Shown: piece by piece, positions 9,865 through 19,830 of the stretch
How the letters are laid out: the number at the start of each line of letters is the position of its first letter
Numbering within the stretch: position 1 is the first letter of the stretch
Assembly (NCBI RefSeq): GCF_030053425.1
Contig: NZ_JASGBI010000001.1
Location: 2,426,001 to 2,490,000 of the forward strand
Direction: 5' to 3'
DNA: 64,000 nucleotides
Source of the DNA: Lysobacter stagni
Lineage (GTDB): Bacteria > Pseudomonadota > Gammaproteobacteria > Xanthomonadales > Xanthomonadaceae
Position numbers and translations under genes: made by a program
The notes under the pieces: model-generated
What the model was told of the DNA's origin: nothing
The model's database searches: none
Seen by the model: the letters and a program-made list of their open reading frames with translations, nothing else

Positions 9865-10643
9865 GCGCCATCGCATCGCCTGCCGCGAGTGTCATGAACG
9901 ATTTCGAACTCTACCCGGCCATCGACGTGCGCGGCGGACAGGTGGTCCGCCTGCATCAGGGCGACTACGCACGCGAGACGCGCTATTCGCCGACGCCCAT
10001 CGAGCTTGCCATCCGCTATGCGGAGCAGGGAGCGCAGTGGCTGCATCTGGTCGATCTGGACGCCGCCCGCTCAGGGGGCTACACGCTCGCCGCGTTGCTG
10101 GCCGCAATCGGTGACAAGACCGGGCTGCGAGTGCAGACCGGCGGCGGTGTGCGCGGCGAAGCCGATGTGGAAGCCATCCTTGCTGCGGGCGCTTCGCGCG
10201 TGGTGGTTGGTTCGCTGTCGGTGCGCGATCCCGAGCGCGTGCTTGGCTGGATCGCACGTTTCGGCGCGGACCGCATCACCGTCGCGCTCGACGCGCGGCG
10301 CGATGCGCAGGGGGTCTGGCGGCTGCCGGTATCCGGCTGGACGCAGGACAGCGGCGCGACGCTGGAAACGCTCGTCGCGCGGTTTGCCGACGGTGGATTG
10401 CGTCACCTGTTGTGCACCGACATCGACCGCGACGGCACGCTCACGGGGCCGAACCTGGAGCTGTATCGCGATCTAGTGGCACTGGCGCCCGGCCTGGAGG
10501 TGCAGGCATCCGGTGGAGTGCGCAGCGTCGACGACATCCTCGACGCGCGTGCCGCTGGCTGCGGCGGGGCCGTGCTCGGCAAGGCGTTGCTCGACGGCGC
10601 ATTCGCATTCCCTGATGCGCTGAGCACGGTGCGCGCATGCTGA
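9861..10643 (+). CDS. hisA: Phosphoribosylformimino-5-aminoimidazole carboxamide ribotide isomerase
   Basis: TIM-barrel isomerase for step 4. The two half-barrel phosphate motifs and catalytic aspartates are visible in [52 protein letters not shown] and [11 protein letters not shown]. The ATG at 9861 overlaps the hisH stop and gives 260 residues. An internal ATG at 9894 ([11 protein letters not shown]) would give 249 residues, closer to the family norm, so the real start is uncertain by 11 codons. Confidence 0.93.
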   Translation: MSAIASPAASVMNDFELYPAIDVRGGQVVRLHQGDYARETRYSPTPIELAIRYAEQGAQWLHLVDLDAARSGGYTLAALLAAIGDKTGLRVQTGGGVRGEADVEAILAAGASRVVVGSLSVRDPERVLGWIARFGADRITVALDARRDAQGVWRLPVSGWTQDSGATLETLVARFADGGLRHLLCTDIDRDGTLTGPNLELYRDLVALAPGLEVQASGGVRSVDDILDARAAGCGGAVLGKALLDGAFAFPDALSTVRAC

Positions 10644-11413
10644 GCCGTCGCATCATTCCGTGTCTGGACGTGCGCGATGGCCGCGTGGTAAAGGGCGTGC
10701 GTTTCCGCGATCACGTGGACATGGGCGACATCGTCGATCTCGCCCTGCGCTACCGTGCCGAGGGGGCGGATGAGCTGGTGTTCTACGACATCACCGCCAG
10801 CCCGGAGGGGCGCAGCGTCGATCGCGGCTGGGTGGAGCGGGTGGCGCGTGTGATCGACATTCCCTTCTGCGTGGCGGGCGGGATCCGCAGCGTCGAGGAT
10901 GCACGTGCGGTGCTGCTGGCCGGCGCCGACAAGATTTCCATCAACACGCCGGCGCTGGAGCGTCCCGCGCTGATCGGCGAGATCGCGCAGGCGTTCGGTG
11001 TGCAGTGCGTGGTGGTGGGCATCGACAGCCTGCGTGACGACGACCACGAGTGGCGCGTCCGCCAGTACACGGGCGATCCGTCGCGAACGCGGGCCTTGCC
11101 GCGGCGGACACTGGACTGGGTGGTCGAAGCCCAGGAGCGCGGCGCGGGCGAGATTGTCCTCAACTGCATGGGCAGCGACGGCGTGCGCAGCGGTTACGAC
11201 ATCGAACAGCTGCAGGCGGTGCGCGAGCGCTGCGATGTGCCCCTGGTCGCGTCGGGCGGTGCGGGAGCCATCGAGCATTTCAGCGATGTGTTCCGCGAGG
11301 CCGATGTCGATGCCGCACTGGCGGCGAGCGTGTTCCATTCCGGTGCGGTACCGATTCCGGCGCTGAAGCAGCACCTGCGCGGGCAGGGCATCGAGGTGCG
11401 CGATGAGTACTGA
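10637..11413 (+). CDS. hisF: Imidazole glycerol phosphate synthase, cyclase subunit
   Basis: TIM-barrel cyclase that, with HisH, makes imidazole glycerol phosphate and AICAR. Family features: [20 protein letters not shown] with the catalytic Asp, [47 protein letters not shown] with the second Asp, and [11 protein letters not shown]. 258 residues. It overlaps hisA by 7 nt and hisIE by 11 nt. Confidence 0.95.
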   Translation: MLSRRIIPCLDVRDGRVVKGVRFRDHVDMGDIVDLALRYRAEGADELVFYDITASPEGRSVDRGWVERVARVIDIPFCVAGGIRSVEDARAVLLAGADKISINTPALERPALIGEIAQAFGVQCVVVGIDSLRDDDHEWRVRQYTGDPSRTRALPRRTLDWVVEAQERGAGEIVLNCMGSDGVRSGYDIEQLQAVRERCDVPLVASGGAGAIEHFSDVFREADVDAALAASVFHSGAVPIPALKQHLRGQGIEVRDEY

Positions 11414-12038
11414 ACGGGCCGGTGTGCCGTTCGCGGCCGATGCGCTGGCATGGGACAAGCAGGACGGCCTGTTGCCGGCGATCGTGCAGGATGCCGATAC
11501 GCGGCGCGTGTTGATGCTCGGTTACATGGACCGCGAGGCATTGCGCGTGACGCTGGAATCCGGCCACGTCACCTTCTTCAGCCGCAGCCGGCAGCGGCTG
11601 TGGACGAAGGGCGAGACCTCCGGCCACACCCTCGACCTGGTGTCCATCGAAGCGGACTGCGACGCGGACACGCTGCTGGTGCAGGCGCGGCCGCACGGCC
11701 CGACCTGCCATCTGGGCCGCGAAAGCTGTTTCGCCGGCGCGCCGGCCGGAGCCGGCTTCCTGCAGAGGCTGGACACGCTTGTCGCCACGCGTGAGCGCGA
11801 GCGACCGGCTGGCAGCTACACCACGCGGCTGCTCGAGGGCGGCATCCGCCGCGTCGCGCAGAAGGTCGGCGAGGAAGGCGTGGAGACCGCCCTGGCGGCC
11901 GTGACGCAGTCGGACGATGAACTGCTGGGCGAAGCCGGCGACCTGCTGTACCACCTGCTGGTACTGCTGCGCGCGCGCGGGCTGGGGCTGGGCGACGTGG
12001 AGGCGCTGCTGGAACAACGCCACGCCGGCGGATCGTGA
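11403..12038 (+). CDS. hisI: Bifunctional phosphoribosyl-AMP cyclohydrolase / phosphoribosyl-ATP pyrophosphatase
   Basis: Fused HisIE, 211 residues. Residues about 15-120 are the zinc-dependent cyclohydrolase ([30 protein letters not shown], and the metal-binding DCDAD and CHLGRESCF). Residues about 125-205 are the all-alpha pyrophosphatase ([14 protein letters not shown] and [10 protein letters not shown]). It catalyses steps 2 and 3 and closes the operon; no clear terminator follows before the next gene. Confidence 0.95.
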   Translation: MSTERAGVPFAADALAWDKQDGLLPAIVQDADTRRVLMLGYMDREALRVTLESGHVTFFSRSRQRLWTKGETSGHTLDLVSIEADCDADTLLVQARPHGPTCHLGRESCFAGAPAGAGFLQRLDTLVATRERERPAGSYTTRLLEGGIRRVAQKVGEEGVETALAAVTQSDDELLGEAGDLLYHLLVLLRARGLGLGDVEALLEQRHAGGS

Positions 12039-12115
12039 GGCTCGGCGGCCGTGCGACTTCCGGGCGACACGACATCGCCGGATAATCGCGCGATCCCGTG
12101 CCTCGATCCCGTGCC

Positions 12116-13708
12116 ATGGCCCATGCCCGTTCCGTCCTCCTGTTCGCCCTGATGACCGTCGCCGCGCAGGCGCCTGCGCAGGTGAAGTCCTCCATCGTTG
12201 GCACCGTGTTCCGCGACGATAATGGCAATGGCCAGCGCGATCCGCGCGAACGCGGCCTCGAAGGCGTGAAGGTCTCGAACGGTCGCGAGCTGGTGGTCAC
12301 CGATTCGCAAGGCCACTACCTGCTGCCCAAGCGTGACGGCAGCACGCTGTTCGTGATCAAGCCGCCGGAGTTCGCGACCGCGAAGGGCGACAACGGCCTG
12401 CCTTACTTCTGGCACCACCTGTTCCCGGAAGGCTCGCCGAAGCTGCGCTTCGGTGGCATCGCCGCCACCGCGCCAGGCGATGCGTACGACTTCGCGCTGC
12501 AGCCGCAACGCGCCGCGAAGGGCGACCTGACGATGCTGGTTTTCGGTGATCCGCAGCCGAAGAGCCGCATCGACGTGGGCTACTACGAGCACGACATCGT
12601 GCAGCCGCTGGTCGGCACGCACGGTGCGCAGCTGGGACTGAGCCTGGGCGACATCGTCCACGACGACCTCAGCCTCTATGCCGACATGAACCGCGTGACC
12701 GCGAAGCTCGGCGTGCCGTGGCTGCACGTGACGGGCAACCACGACCTCGACTTCGACGCCATGCGCGACGAGGACGCGCTGCTGGGCTTCCGCAACGTGT
12801 TCGGCCCCGATACCTACGCGTGGGAAGAACCGCAGGCCAGTTTCATCGTGATGGACGACGTGGTGTACATGCCGGGGAAGAAGCCGACCTATGTCGGTGG
12901 CATCCGCGAGGACCAGTTCGCATTCCTGCAGGCGTACCTGGCAACGCTGCCGAAGGAGCGGCGCGTGGTGATCTCGGTGCACATTCCCTTCTTCGAACCA
13001 GTGCCCGGGGTGGAAACCTTCCGTCGCGCCGACCGCGAGCGCCTGTTCGCATTGCTGAAGGATCACAGTCAGGTGTTGCTGCTCAGTGCGCACACGCACA
13101 ACCAGCGTCACTATTGGCACGATGCCTCGACCGGTTGGCATGGCGCCAGGCCCTTGCACGAGTACAACGCCGGCGCGACCTGCGGCGCGTTCTGGTCCGG
13201 TGTGAAGGATGCACAGGGCATTCCCGATACGACCATGAGCGACGGTACCCCGAACGGATACGCATGGCTGACGTTCCAGCGCGATGGGTCCTACTCGCTG
13301 CGTTACCAGGTGGCGCGCGGTGCGAAGGACGACGCGATTGGCCTGCATGCGCCCAGGGTGCTGCGCCGCGGCGCGTGGCCGGCGTTCGGAGTGTTCGCCA
13401 ACGTCTACATGGGCGATGCCGAGAGCCGCGTCGAGTACCGTATCGACCAGGGCGAGTGGAAAGCGATGAAGCGCGTCGAGCAGCCGGATCCGCGACTGGT
13501 GGCGGAGAACGTGGCCGACGAGCTGGCGACGACGCTGCGCGGTTTCGATCGGTCGCCCGAGGCTGACCCCTCGACGCACCTGTGGCGCGGTACGCTGCCG
13601 ACAGACCTCACGTTGGGCGAGCACCGCATCGAGGTGCGCGCGTTCGACCGCTGGCAGGGCGAACAGCACGCGCAGACGCATTACCGCCTGGACGACGCAC
13701 AGGAGTAG
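12116..13708 (+). CDS. Secreted calcineurin-like phosphoesterase with N- and C-terminal accessory domains
   Basis: A signal peptide (MAHARSVLLFALMTVAAQAPAQ) leads into an SdrD/prealbumin-like domain (GTVFRDDNGNGQRDPRERGLEGVKVS...). The metallophosphatase core follows, with metal-ligand motifs VFGDPQ, SLGDIVHDD, TGNHDLD, SVHIPFF and SAHTHNQRHY. The first motif has Gln where most members have His. The last 150 residues form the usual C-terminal beta domain. Substrate unknown. I chose the ATG at 12116; a GTG at 12098 would add six residues. It lies 77 nt after the his operon on the same strand but has no obvious link with it. Confidence 0.85.
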   Translation: MAHARSVLLFALMTVAAQAPAQVKSSIVGTVFRDDNGNGQRDPRERGLEGVKVSNGRELVVTDSQGHYLLPKRDGSTLFVIKPPEFATAKGDNGLPYFWHHLFPEGSPKLRFGGIAATAPGDAYDFALQPQRAAKGDLTMLVFGDPQPKSRIDVGYYEHDIVQPLVGTHGAQLGLSLGDIVHDDLSLYADMNRVTAKLGVPWLHVTGNHDLDFDAMRDEDALLGFRNVFGPDTYAWEEPQASFIVMDDVVYMPGKKPTYVGGIREDQFAFLQAYLATLPKERRVVISVHIPFFEPVPGVETFRRADRERLFALLKDHSQVLLLSAHTHNQRHYWHDASTGWHGARPLHEYNAGATCGAFWSGVKDAQGIPDTTMSDGTPNGYAWLTFQRDGSYSLRYQVARGAKDDAIGLHAPRVLRRGAWPAFGVFANVYMGDAESRVEYRIDQGEWKAMKRVEQPDPRLVAENVADELATTLRGFDRSPEADPSTHLWRGTLPTDLTLGEHRIEVRAFDRWQGEQHAQTHYRLDDAQE

Positions 13709-13713
13709 ATGCC

Positions 13714-14298
13714 ATGACCACCGGGCTTCCGACCGATCTGCCGATCCGCGTGTTCAGTACGGAAGCCGCGTGGGAGAAATGGCTGGCCACGCACGGCGAC
13801 GCGCCGGGCATGTGGCTGAAAATCGCCAAGAAGGACTCGGGTGTCACGTCGGTGACGTACTCCGAAGCGCTGGACGTGGCCCTGTGCCACGGCTGGATCG
13901 ACGGCCTCAAGCGCGCCTGCGACGAACGGTATTTCCTGCAGCGCTTCACACCGCGCAAGTCGCGAAGCCTGTGGTCGAAGCTCAACGTCGCGCGCGTGGA
14001 GAAGCTGGTGGCGGCTGGGCGCATGCGCGAGGGCGGACAGCGCGAGGTGGATGCGGCGAAGGCGGATGGGCGTTGGGATGCGGCGTACCACGCAGCCAGC
14101 GGCATGGAATGTCCACCGGAACTGGTCGCGGCGCTGAAGAAGAACGCGAAGGCGCGCAAGGCATTCGACGCGTTGGATGGCACCAACCGTTACGCCTTCT
14201 GCTGGCGCGTGCACACCGCGAAGAAGCCCGAGACGAAAGCGGCGCGGGTCGAGAAGTTCATCGGGATGCTGGAGCGCGGGGAGAAGATCCACGCGTGA
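13714..14298 (+). CDS. YdeI/OmpD-associated-like protein
   Basis: 194-residue cytoplasmic protein of the YdeI family. The family pattern is visible: WEKWLATHGDAPGMWLKIAKK, SVTYSEALDVALCHGWIDGL, FTPRKSRSLWSKLN, and a C-terminal helical AFDALDGTNRYAFCWRVHTAKKPETKAAR region. Members are annotated as bacteriocin-protection or OmpD-associated proteins, but no biochemical function can be assigned. ATG at 13714, six bases after the phosphoesterase stop, suggests co-transcription. Confidence 0.8.
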   Translation: MTTGLPTDLPIRVFSTEAAWEKWLATHGDAPGMWLKIAKKDSGVTSVTYSEALDVALCHGWIDGLKRACDERYFLQRFTPRKSRSLWSKLNVARVEKLVAAGRMREGGQREVDAAKADGRWDAAYHAASGMECPPELVAALKKNAKARKAFDALDGTNRYAFCWRVHTAKKPETKAARVEKFIGMLERGEKIHA

Positions 14299-14332
14299 CG
14301 CCCGGCGCCGATGCGCGGCAACGGAGCCGATT

Positions 14333-14381
14333 CCCTTCTCCCCTTGCGGGAGAAGGTGCCCCGAAGAGGCGGAAGAGGGGG
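14333..14381. repeat. Dispersed GC-rich repeat, type B
   Basis: CCCTTCTCCCC/GGGAGAAGG hairpin followed by a GCCCCGAAGAGGC arm and a G-rich tail. A near-identical copy lies at 62749-62798. It sits in the intergenic space after the YdeI-like gene. Confidence 0.8.
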
Positions 14382-14394
14382 CTTTGCCGGGAGG

Positions 14395-14448
14395 GCGTCA
14401 GCGGACCGTGACGCTCGCAAAGCGTCAGCGGACCATGACGCTCGCAAA
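14395..14448. repeat. 27-bp tandem duplication at the 3' end of mtnC
   Basis: Units 14395-14421 and 14422-14448 (each starting GCGTCAGCGGACC) differ at one base. The second unit contains the stop codon and last eight codons of mtnC on the minus strand; the first is a copy just beyond it. Confidence 0.85.
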
Positions 14449-15123
14449 CGTCTCCACCCGCACGTGCCCATGCGTCGCCTCGCCCGTGCGCGGCGTCGGA
14501 TAGTCGTCGAGACGGTCGATCAGCGCGGTCTGCAGGCCCGCTTCGCGCGCCGCGTCGAGTTCCTCGACCACGTCGGACAGGAACAGGATGTCGCCCGCCG
14601 GAAGCCCGATGGCGTCGACGATGTTGCGGTAGCTCTGCGCTTCGCGCTTGCCGCCCATCTCGGTGTCGTACCAGCCCGAGAACAACGACGTCAGGTCGCC
14701 CGCGTCGCTGTGGCCGAAGAACAGGCGCTGCGCCGGCACGCTGCCGGAGGAATACACGTACAACGGCAGGCCGGCGGCATGCCAGTCGCGCAGCGATTGC
14801 GCGGCGTCAGGGTAGATGTGCGCGGTGAAGTCGGCGCTCTTGTAGCCGTCCGCCCAGATCATGCCCTGCAGCGCTTTCAGCGCCGTGTGCTTGCGGTCCT
14901 CGTCGATCCAGCCCTGCAGCACCTCCACGATCATCGCGTCCTGGCACATGCCGCCGTTCTCGGTGGCCACCACATCGAGCCACTTGCGCACGCCCGGTTC
15001 CTTGCCGCGTGCGGCGACGAAGCGGGGCAGGGCGCGGCGCGCGTACGGGAACAGCACGTCCTTGACGAAGGAAATGCTGCTGGTGGTGCCCTCGATGTCG
15101 GTGAGGATGGCGCGGATGGTCAT
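14425..15123 (-). CDS. mtnC: 2,3-diketo-5-methylthiopentyl-1-phosphate enolase-phosphatase
   Basis: HAD-family enolase-phosphatase E1 of methionine salvage. The nucleophile motif is [14 protein letters not shown], followed by the family-specific [17 protein letters not shown] and the acidic motif [14 protein letters not shown]. 232 residues, full length. It is the last gene of the mtnB-mtnD-mtnC group on the minus strand, 96 nt after mtnD. Its final codons and stop lie in one unit of a 27-bp tandem duplication. Confidence 0.95.
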   Translation of the reverse strand: MTIRAILTDIEGTTSSISFVKDVLFPYARRALPRFVAARGKEPGVRKWLDVVATENGGMCQDAMIVEVLQGWIDEDRKHTALKALQGMIWADGYKSADFTAHIYPDAAQSLRDWHAAGLPLYVYSSGSVPAQRLFFGHSDAGDLTSLFSGWYDTEMGGKREAQSYRNIVDAIGLPAGDILFLSDVVEELDAAREAGLQTALIDRLDDYPTPRTGEATHGHVRVETFASVMVR

Positions 15124-15177
15124 GGATGCGGCGTCAGCGAGACGCGCGATGGCGCGCGTCGGAGTGGATGGAAGTCG

Positions 15178-15202
15178 CTGGATCCCCGCGTTCGCGGGAA
15201 TG
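15178..15202. repeat. Short palindromic dispersed repeat between mtnC and mtnD
   Basis: CCCCGCGTTCGCGGGAAT-type hairpin (CCCGCG-TT-CGCGGG, within 15178-15202), a common short repeat of xanthomonad intergenic regions. It separates mtnD from mtnC and could modulate read-through. Confidence 0.6.
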
Positions 15203-15219
15203 GCGTTTCGCGGCGGGAC

Positions 15220-15777
15220 TCAGCCCGCCTGGCCCTTCTCGTAGCGCGGGAAGCGCTGGGCGATGTCGGTGCCGGTGAAATGGCCGACCCAGCCGTCCGG
15301 CTCGGTGAAGAAGCGGATGGCGATGAAGCTGGGCTCCGGGCCCATGTCGAACCAGTGCCTGGCGCCGTCGGGCACGGCGATCAGGTCGCCCTGTTCGCAC
15401 TTCACCTCGTAGACCTCGTCGTTCACGTGCAGCGTGAACAGGCCCGAGCCGGCGACGAAGAAGCGCACCTCGTCTTCCTTGTGGAAATGCTCGTCCAGGA
15501 ACTTGGCGCGCATGGCCTCGCGCTGCGGGTTGTTCGGCGCGATGCTCACGACGTCGACGGTCTTGAAGCCGCGTTCGCGGACCAGGCGGTCGATGTCCGC
15601 GCGGTAGGCGTCCATGATCTTCTCGGGCGAGTCGCCCGGCTGCACCGGCGCGTTCGCCGCCCAGCGTTCGAAGGTCACGCCGATCGGCTGCAGTTCGCGT
15701 GCGATCTCGGCGTAGTCCGTGGTGGCCACGCGCGGCGTGGTGGTGTCGTTCTCGGAAAAAATGCGCAGACGGCTCAT
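15220..15777 (-). CDS. mtnD: Acireductone dioxygenase
   Basis: Cupin enzyme of methionine salvage that binds Fe or Ni. The metal ligands are in [15 protein letters not shown] (HxH-x4-E) and GARHWFDMG (His). With Fe it yields the methionine keto-acid precursor. 185 residues, full length. It overlaps mtnB by ATGA (15774-15777). Confidence 0.95.
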   Translation of the reverse strand: MSRLRIFSENDTTTPRVATTDYAEIARELQPIGVTFERWAANAPVQPGDSPEKIMDAYRADIDRLVRERGFKTVDVVSIAPNNPQREAMRAKFLDEHFHKEDEVRFFVAGSGLFTLHVNDEVYEVKCEQGDLIAVPDGARHWFDMGPEPSFIAIRFFTEPDGWVGHFTGTDIAQRFPRYEKGQAG

Positions 15778-16415
15778 CGCTGCAGTCTCCTCAGGTCAAG
15801 CTCGCAGCCGAGCAGGAATTCGAATGCTTCCAGGTGGCGCCTCGCCTCGGGCATGTCGCGGCCCCAGGCGTAGAGGCCGTGGCCATCGATCAGGTAACCC
15901 CACATCTGCTGGCGGTCGAGCAGGCAATCGACCTGCGCGGCCAGCGTGTGCATGTCCTGGCTGTTGGGCAGCACCGGAAGCTCGACGCTGATCTCGTGAG
16001 TGGTGTTGCCGGTGAAGGCTTTCAAGAGTTCGTAGCCTTCCAGATGAACGTGCCCGGGGCCGGCATACAGGCGCGAGGCGACGGTCTGGACGCGAGAGTG
16101 CGTGTGCAGGACGCAGCCGATGTCCGGGAAGCGCTTGTACAGCTGCGTGTGCAGCAGCGTCTCGGCGGAGGATTTCTGCGCGGTGGCCACCGGCTGGCCG
16201 TCGAGGTCGACGACCATGATGTCGGCCTCGGTCAGCTTGCCCTTGTCGCGACCGGACACGGTGATGGCGATGTGGGCCGCGTCCATCCGGCGCGAGAAAT
16301 TGCTGCTGGTCGCGGGCGTCCAGCCGAGCTCGGACAGCTCGCGCACGTTCACGATGATCTCGCCGGCGCAGTGCGCCAGGCGCTGGGGGTCATAGGGGAG
16401 GGGGGCGGCGTTCAT
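15774..16415 (-). CDS. mtnB: Methylthioribulose-1-phosphate dehydratase
   Basis: Class II aldolase-like zinc dehydratase of methionine salvage. The zinc-binding [12 protein letters not shown], the region [14 protein letters not shown] and [11 protein letters not shown] are visible. 213 residues. First gene of the minus-strand mtnB-D-C group; mtnA and the MTA phosphorylase/nucleosidase are not in the window. Confidence 0.93.
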   Translation of the reverse strand: MNAAPLPYDPQRLAHCAGEIIVNVRELSELGWTPATSSNFSRRMDAAHIAITVSGRDKGKLTEADIMVVDLDGQPVATAQKSSAETLLHTQLYKRFPDIGCVLHTHSRVQTVASRLYAGPGHVHLEGYELLKAFTGNTTHEISVELPVLPNSQDMHTLAAQVDCLLDRQQMWGYLIDGHGLYAWGRDMPEARRHLEAFEFLLGCELDLRRLQR

Positions 16416-16614
16416 GGGGCAAGTTTATCGAACTTGGGGCGATGGGCAGGGTGAGGCTCGCGGTTGCCCTAGGCCGGAACAGGATCCCGTGGCGGCCATT
16501 GTCGGCCCGCGATGCGATCGATCTTAAGAGCGCGTTAAATCGTCCGACCCGGGAGTTTTGTCATGAAGCGCATCGCATGCCCTCTGCTTGCGGCGATGCA
16601 GACGACCCGGAACG

Positions 16615-16641
16615 ACAAAGGCGCCACGAGGGCGCCTTTGT
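16615..16641 (-). terminator. Terminator of the downstream APC permease gene
   Basis: Perfect 11-bp stem ACAAAGGCGCC/GGCGCCTTTGT with a 5-nt loop, 23 bp beyond the permease stop. On the minus strand it ends in a modest T-rich stretch. The surrounding 16416-16663 region otherwise holds only the presumed mtnB promoter. Confidence 0.65.
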
Positions 16642-16663
16642 GAGGGACTGAAGGCGTACACCG

Positions 16664-18085
16664 TCAGCGCCGCATCCGGCTGTGCCTGTAGCCGTACAGG
16701 AAGTAGATCAGGAAGCCGGCGGCGGTCCAGACCACCATCAGGAGCCAGTTGTGCGCGGTCATCGTCGACAGCAGCGCCAGGCAGCTGAGGATGCCCGCGA
16801 TGCAGACGCCCCACGCGAACGGGATGCGGAACGGGCGCGGCAGGTCGGGCTGGGTGCGGCGCAGGATCAGGACGCCGGCACAGACCGCGGCGAAGGCGAT
16901 CAGGGTGCCCATCGAGGTGAGCTCGCCCAGCACGTCCAGCGGGAACAGCGCCGCCAGCACGGCGATGCCGATGCCGGTGATGACGGTGTTGATGTGCGGT
17001 GTGCGGTACTCGGGGTGGATCTTCGTGAACAACGGCGGCAGCAGGCCGTCGCGCGCCATGATCATGAAGATGCGCGGCTGGCCGATGATCATCACCAGGA
17101 CCACCGACGACAGGCCGATCAGCGCGCCGATCTCCACCACAATGCGCAGCCAGCCCAGCTCCGGATGCGCGGCCACGGCGGTCACCACCGGTTCGGCCGT
17201 GCCCAGCTGCGAGTACGGCACCAGTCCGGTCATCACCGCGGCCATGGCGATGTACAGCACGGTGCAGATGGCCAGCGAGGCGAGCATGCCGATGGGCAGG
17301 TCGCGCTGCGGCTTGTGCGATTCCTGCGCCGCCACCGAGACCGCCTCGAAGCCGATGTAGGCGAAGAACACCAGCGCCGCGCCGCGCAGCACGCCCTCGA
17401 AGCCGTACTTGCCCGGCCCCTGGTTCTCGGGGATGAAGGGCGTCCAGTACTCCGGGTTCACGTACTTCCAGCCGACGAAGATCACCAGCAGGATCAGGCC
17501 CGTCTTGAGCACGACCATCGCCATGTTCATGGCGGACGACTTGCGGATGCCGACGTAGCACAGCCAAGTCAGCAGCAGCACGATCGCCGCGGCGGGCAGG
17601 TTGGCGATGGCGCCGGTGGGCCGCAGCTGGGCGTCCAGTGGAGCGCTCACCAGCTCGGTTGGCAATGTGATGTTGAAATGTTGCAGCAGGCTGAGGAAAT
17701 ACCCGGTCCAGCTCACTGCGACCGCCGAGGCGGAGACGCCGTACTCCAGTACCAGCATCCAGCCGATGAACCAGGCGGACAGCTCGCCCAGCGTTGCGTA
17801 GGTGTAGGTGTAGGCGCTGCCGGAGACCGGCACCATCGCGGCGAACTCGGCATAGGCCAGTGCGCAGAAGGTGCAGCAGATCGCCGCGAGCACGAACGAA
17901 AGCATGATGGCGGGGCCGGCATGGTTCGCCGCGGCCTGGCCGGTGATGACGAAAATGCCGCCGCCGATCACCGCGCCGATGCCCAGCGCGGTCAGGCCCC
18001 AGGGGCCGAGGGTGCGGTGCAGGCTCAGGCCTTCGGCATCGGCGTGGCTGGCATGCGGGTGTTTGGTCGCCCAGAGTTGTCGCAT
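16664..18085 (-). CDS. APC-family amino acid permease (cationic amino acid transporter type)
   Basis: 473-residue inner-membrane protein with about 12 hydrophobic segments. Segment 1 carries the APC substrate-binding motif LGIGAVIGGGIFVITGQAA, and the family motifs FVLAAICCTFCALAYAEFAAMVPVSGSAYTY-like and FFAYIGFEAVSVAAQE are present. The CAT-like subfamily moves amino acids by facilitated or proton-coupled transport; the substrate is unknown. It is a close paralogue of the permease gene just upstream (18189-19661), with a terminator between, so each may be expressed separately. Confidence 0.9.
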   Translation of the reverse strand: MRQLWATKHPHASHADAEGLSLHRTLGPWGLTALGIGAVIGGGIFVITGQAAANHAGPAIMLSFVLAAICCTFCALAYAEFAAMVPVSGSAYTYTYATLGELSAWFIGWMLVLEYGVSASAVAVSWTGYFLSLLQHFNITLPTELVSAPLDAQLRPTGAIANLPAAAIVLLLTWLCYVGIRKSSAMNMAMVVLKTGLILLVIFVGWKYVNPEYWTPFIPENQGPGKYGFEGVLRGAALVFFAYIGFEAVSVAAQESHKPQRDLPIGMLASLAICTVLYIAMAAVMTGLVPYSQLGTAEPVVTAVAAHPELGWLRIVVEIGALIGLSSVVLVMIIGQPRIFMIMARDGLLPPLFTKIHPEYRTPHINTVITGIGIAVLAALFPLDVLGELTSMGTLIAFAAVCAGVLILRRTQPDLPRPFRIPFAWGVCIAGILSCLALLSTMTAHNWLLMVVWTAAGFLIYFLYGYRHSRMRR

Positions 18086-18146
18086 CGATCTGTTTCCCGG
18101 CGCCGGCGCAGGCCGGCATGAGTGGTGCGTGCTTCGGATGAAACAA

Positions 18147-18169
18147 GGCCGGCGGGGATGCCGCCGGCC
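18147..18169 (-). terminator. Terminator between the two APC permease genes
   Basis: Stem GGCCGGCGG/CCGCCGGCC with a 5-nt loop, followed on the minus strand by TTGTTTC. It lies 20 nt after the stop of the upstream permease gene. Confidence 0.7.
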
Positions 18170-18188
18170 CTGGACTTCGTATCAGCGA

Positions 18189-19661
18189 TCAGCGCGCTGC
18201 CTTGCGTACCTTGCTGTGGTGGTAGCCATAGAAGAAGTAGATCAGCAGGCCGATAACGGTCCAGCCGGTCATCAGCGGCCAATGCTCCGAGAACGGCTTC
18301 CAGAACAGGTAAAGGCAGGCCGCGGCGCCGAGCGGGCAGATGATCGAGGCGGCCGGCACGCGGAACGGACGCGCCAGGTCCGGGCGGCTCTTGCGCAGCA
18401 CCAGCACGCCGATGGAGACCGTGGCGAACGCCAGCAGCGTACCCATCGACACCAGCTCGCCGAGCAGGCCGATCGGCAGGAAGCCGGCCAGCAGCGCGGC
18501 GAAGATGCCGACGATGATCGTGCCGACGTACGGCGTCTGGAACTTCGGATGCACCTTGGCGAACATCTTCGGCAGCAGGCCGTCCTGCGACATCGAATAG
18601 AAGATGCGCGGCTGGCCCATCAGCATCACCAGGATCACCGAGCTCAGGCCGGCGATGGCGCCGATCTCGACGATGTGCTTCAGCCACGCCAGCGACGGGT
18701 AGGCTTCCAGCGCGGTGGCGACCGGCTTGGGCGTGCTCAGCTGCGGGTACGGCAGCAGGCCCGTCAGCACCAGGGCGACGATGATGTAGATGATGGTGCA
18801 GATGACCAGCGAGCCGAGGATGCCGATGGGCATGTCGCGTTGCGGGTTCTTGGCTTCACCGGCCGCGGTGGAGACGGCGTCGAAGCCGATGTACGCGAAG
18901 AACACCACCGAGGCGCCGCGGATGATGCCGTCGATGCCGTAGCGGCCCGGTCCCTGGTTTTCCGGGATGAAGGGCACCCAGTTGTCCGGGTTGATGTACT
19001 TGGTGGCGAAGGCGACGAACAGCACGATCACGATCACCTTGATGGCGACGATGATCGAGTTGACGAAAGCCGACTGCGTGATGCCCACGTAGCACAGACC
19101 GCTGATGGCAGCGATGATCGCCACGGCCGGCAAGTTGATGAGGCCGCCGGTGTAGACGATGCTGCCGTCGACCACGTTCAGCGGCGCCGCCGCGAGCGAC
19201 GCGGGCAGCGCCATGCCGAAGGTGCCCAGCAGGCTGTTGAGATAGCCCGACCAGCCCACCGCGACCGTGGACGCGGCGAACATGTACTCGAGCACCAGGT
19301 TCCAGCCGATGAACCAGGCGACGAACTCGCCGAGCGTGGCATAGGAATAGGAGTAGGCGCTGCCCGACACCGGCAGCATGGCTGCGAACTCGGCGTAGCA
19401 CAGGCCGGCGAGGGCGCAGGCGAAACCGGCGATGACGAAGCTCAGCACGATGGCCGGGCCTGCGTGTTCGGCGGCGGCGTGACCGGAGAGGACGAAGATG
19501 CCGGCGCCGATGACGGCACCGATACCCAGCATCACCAGCTGCGTGGCGGTCAGCGATCGCTTGAGGGTCGCCTCGCCCTGGAGGCTGCCTTCGACCGGCT
19601 CACCGGCGTCGACGTGCCCGGCGGGCTCCACCGGCTTGGTGAGGAATAGGTTTTTGAACAT
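18189..19661 (-). CDS. APC-family amino acid permease, second paralogue
   Basis: 490-residue permease with the same layout as its neighbour: LGIGAVIGAGIFVLSGHAAAEHAGP in segment 1, AGLCYAEFAAMLPVSGSAY, and FFAYIGFDAVSTAAGEAKNPQRD. It has an extra N-terminal tail (MFKNLFLTKPVEPAGHV...) typical of bacterial YfnA/CAT-like permeases. I chose the ATG at 19661 because the frame upstream of it is low-complexity and unlike any family member. The pair probably arose by tandem duplication. Confidence 0.9.
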   Translation of the reverse strand: MFKNLFLTKPVEPAGHVDAGEPVEGSLQGEATLKRSLTATQLVMLGIGAVIGAGIFVLSGHAAAEHAGPAIVLSFVIAGFACALAGLCYAEFAAMLPVSGSAYSYSYATLGEFVAWFIGWNLVLEYMFAASTVAVGWSGYLNSLLGTFGMALPASLAAAPLNVVDGSIVYTGGLINLPAVAIIAAISGLCYVGITQSAFVNSIIVAIKVIVIVLFVAFATKYINPDNWVPFIPENQGPGRYGIDGIIRGASVVFFAYIGFDAVSTAAGEAKNPQRDMPIGILGSLVICTIIYIIVALVLTGLLPYPQLSTPKPVATALEAYPSLAWLKHIVEIGAIAGLSSVILVMLMGQPRIFYSMSQDGLLPKMFAKVHPKFQTPYVGTIIVGIFAALLAGFLPIGLLGELVSMGTLLAFATVSIGVLVLRKSRPDLARPFRVPAASIICPLGAAACLYLFWKPFSEHWPLMTGWTVIGLLIYFFYGYHHSKVRKAAR

Positions 19662-19830
19662 CGATTTCCCCTGGGGATGTGTGATCGGCCGCCCGTTCAG
19701 GCGGCAAGTGTGCGCAGGCCGTGGGGGCGGGCCACCATAACCCACGCGGGAAAGCAGCGGCAAGACGGGGAAAGTCACGGCCCCGACACGCATAATCGCG
19801 GCCCCTGACACATCGCCGCCGGCCTTGCCC

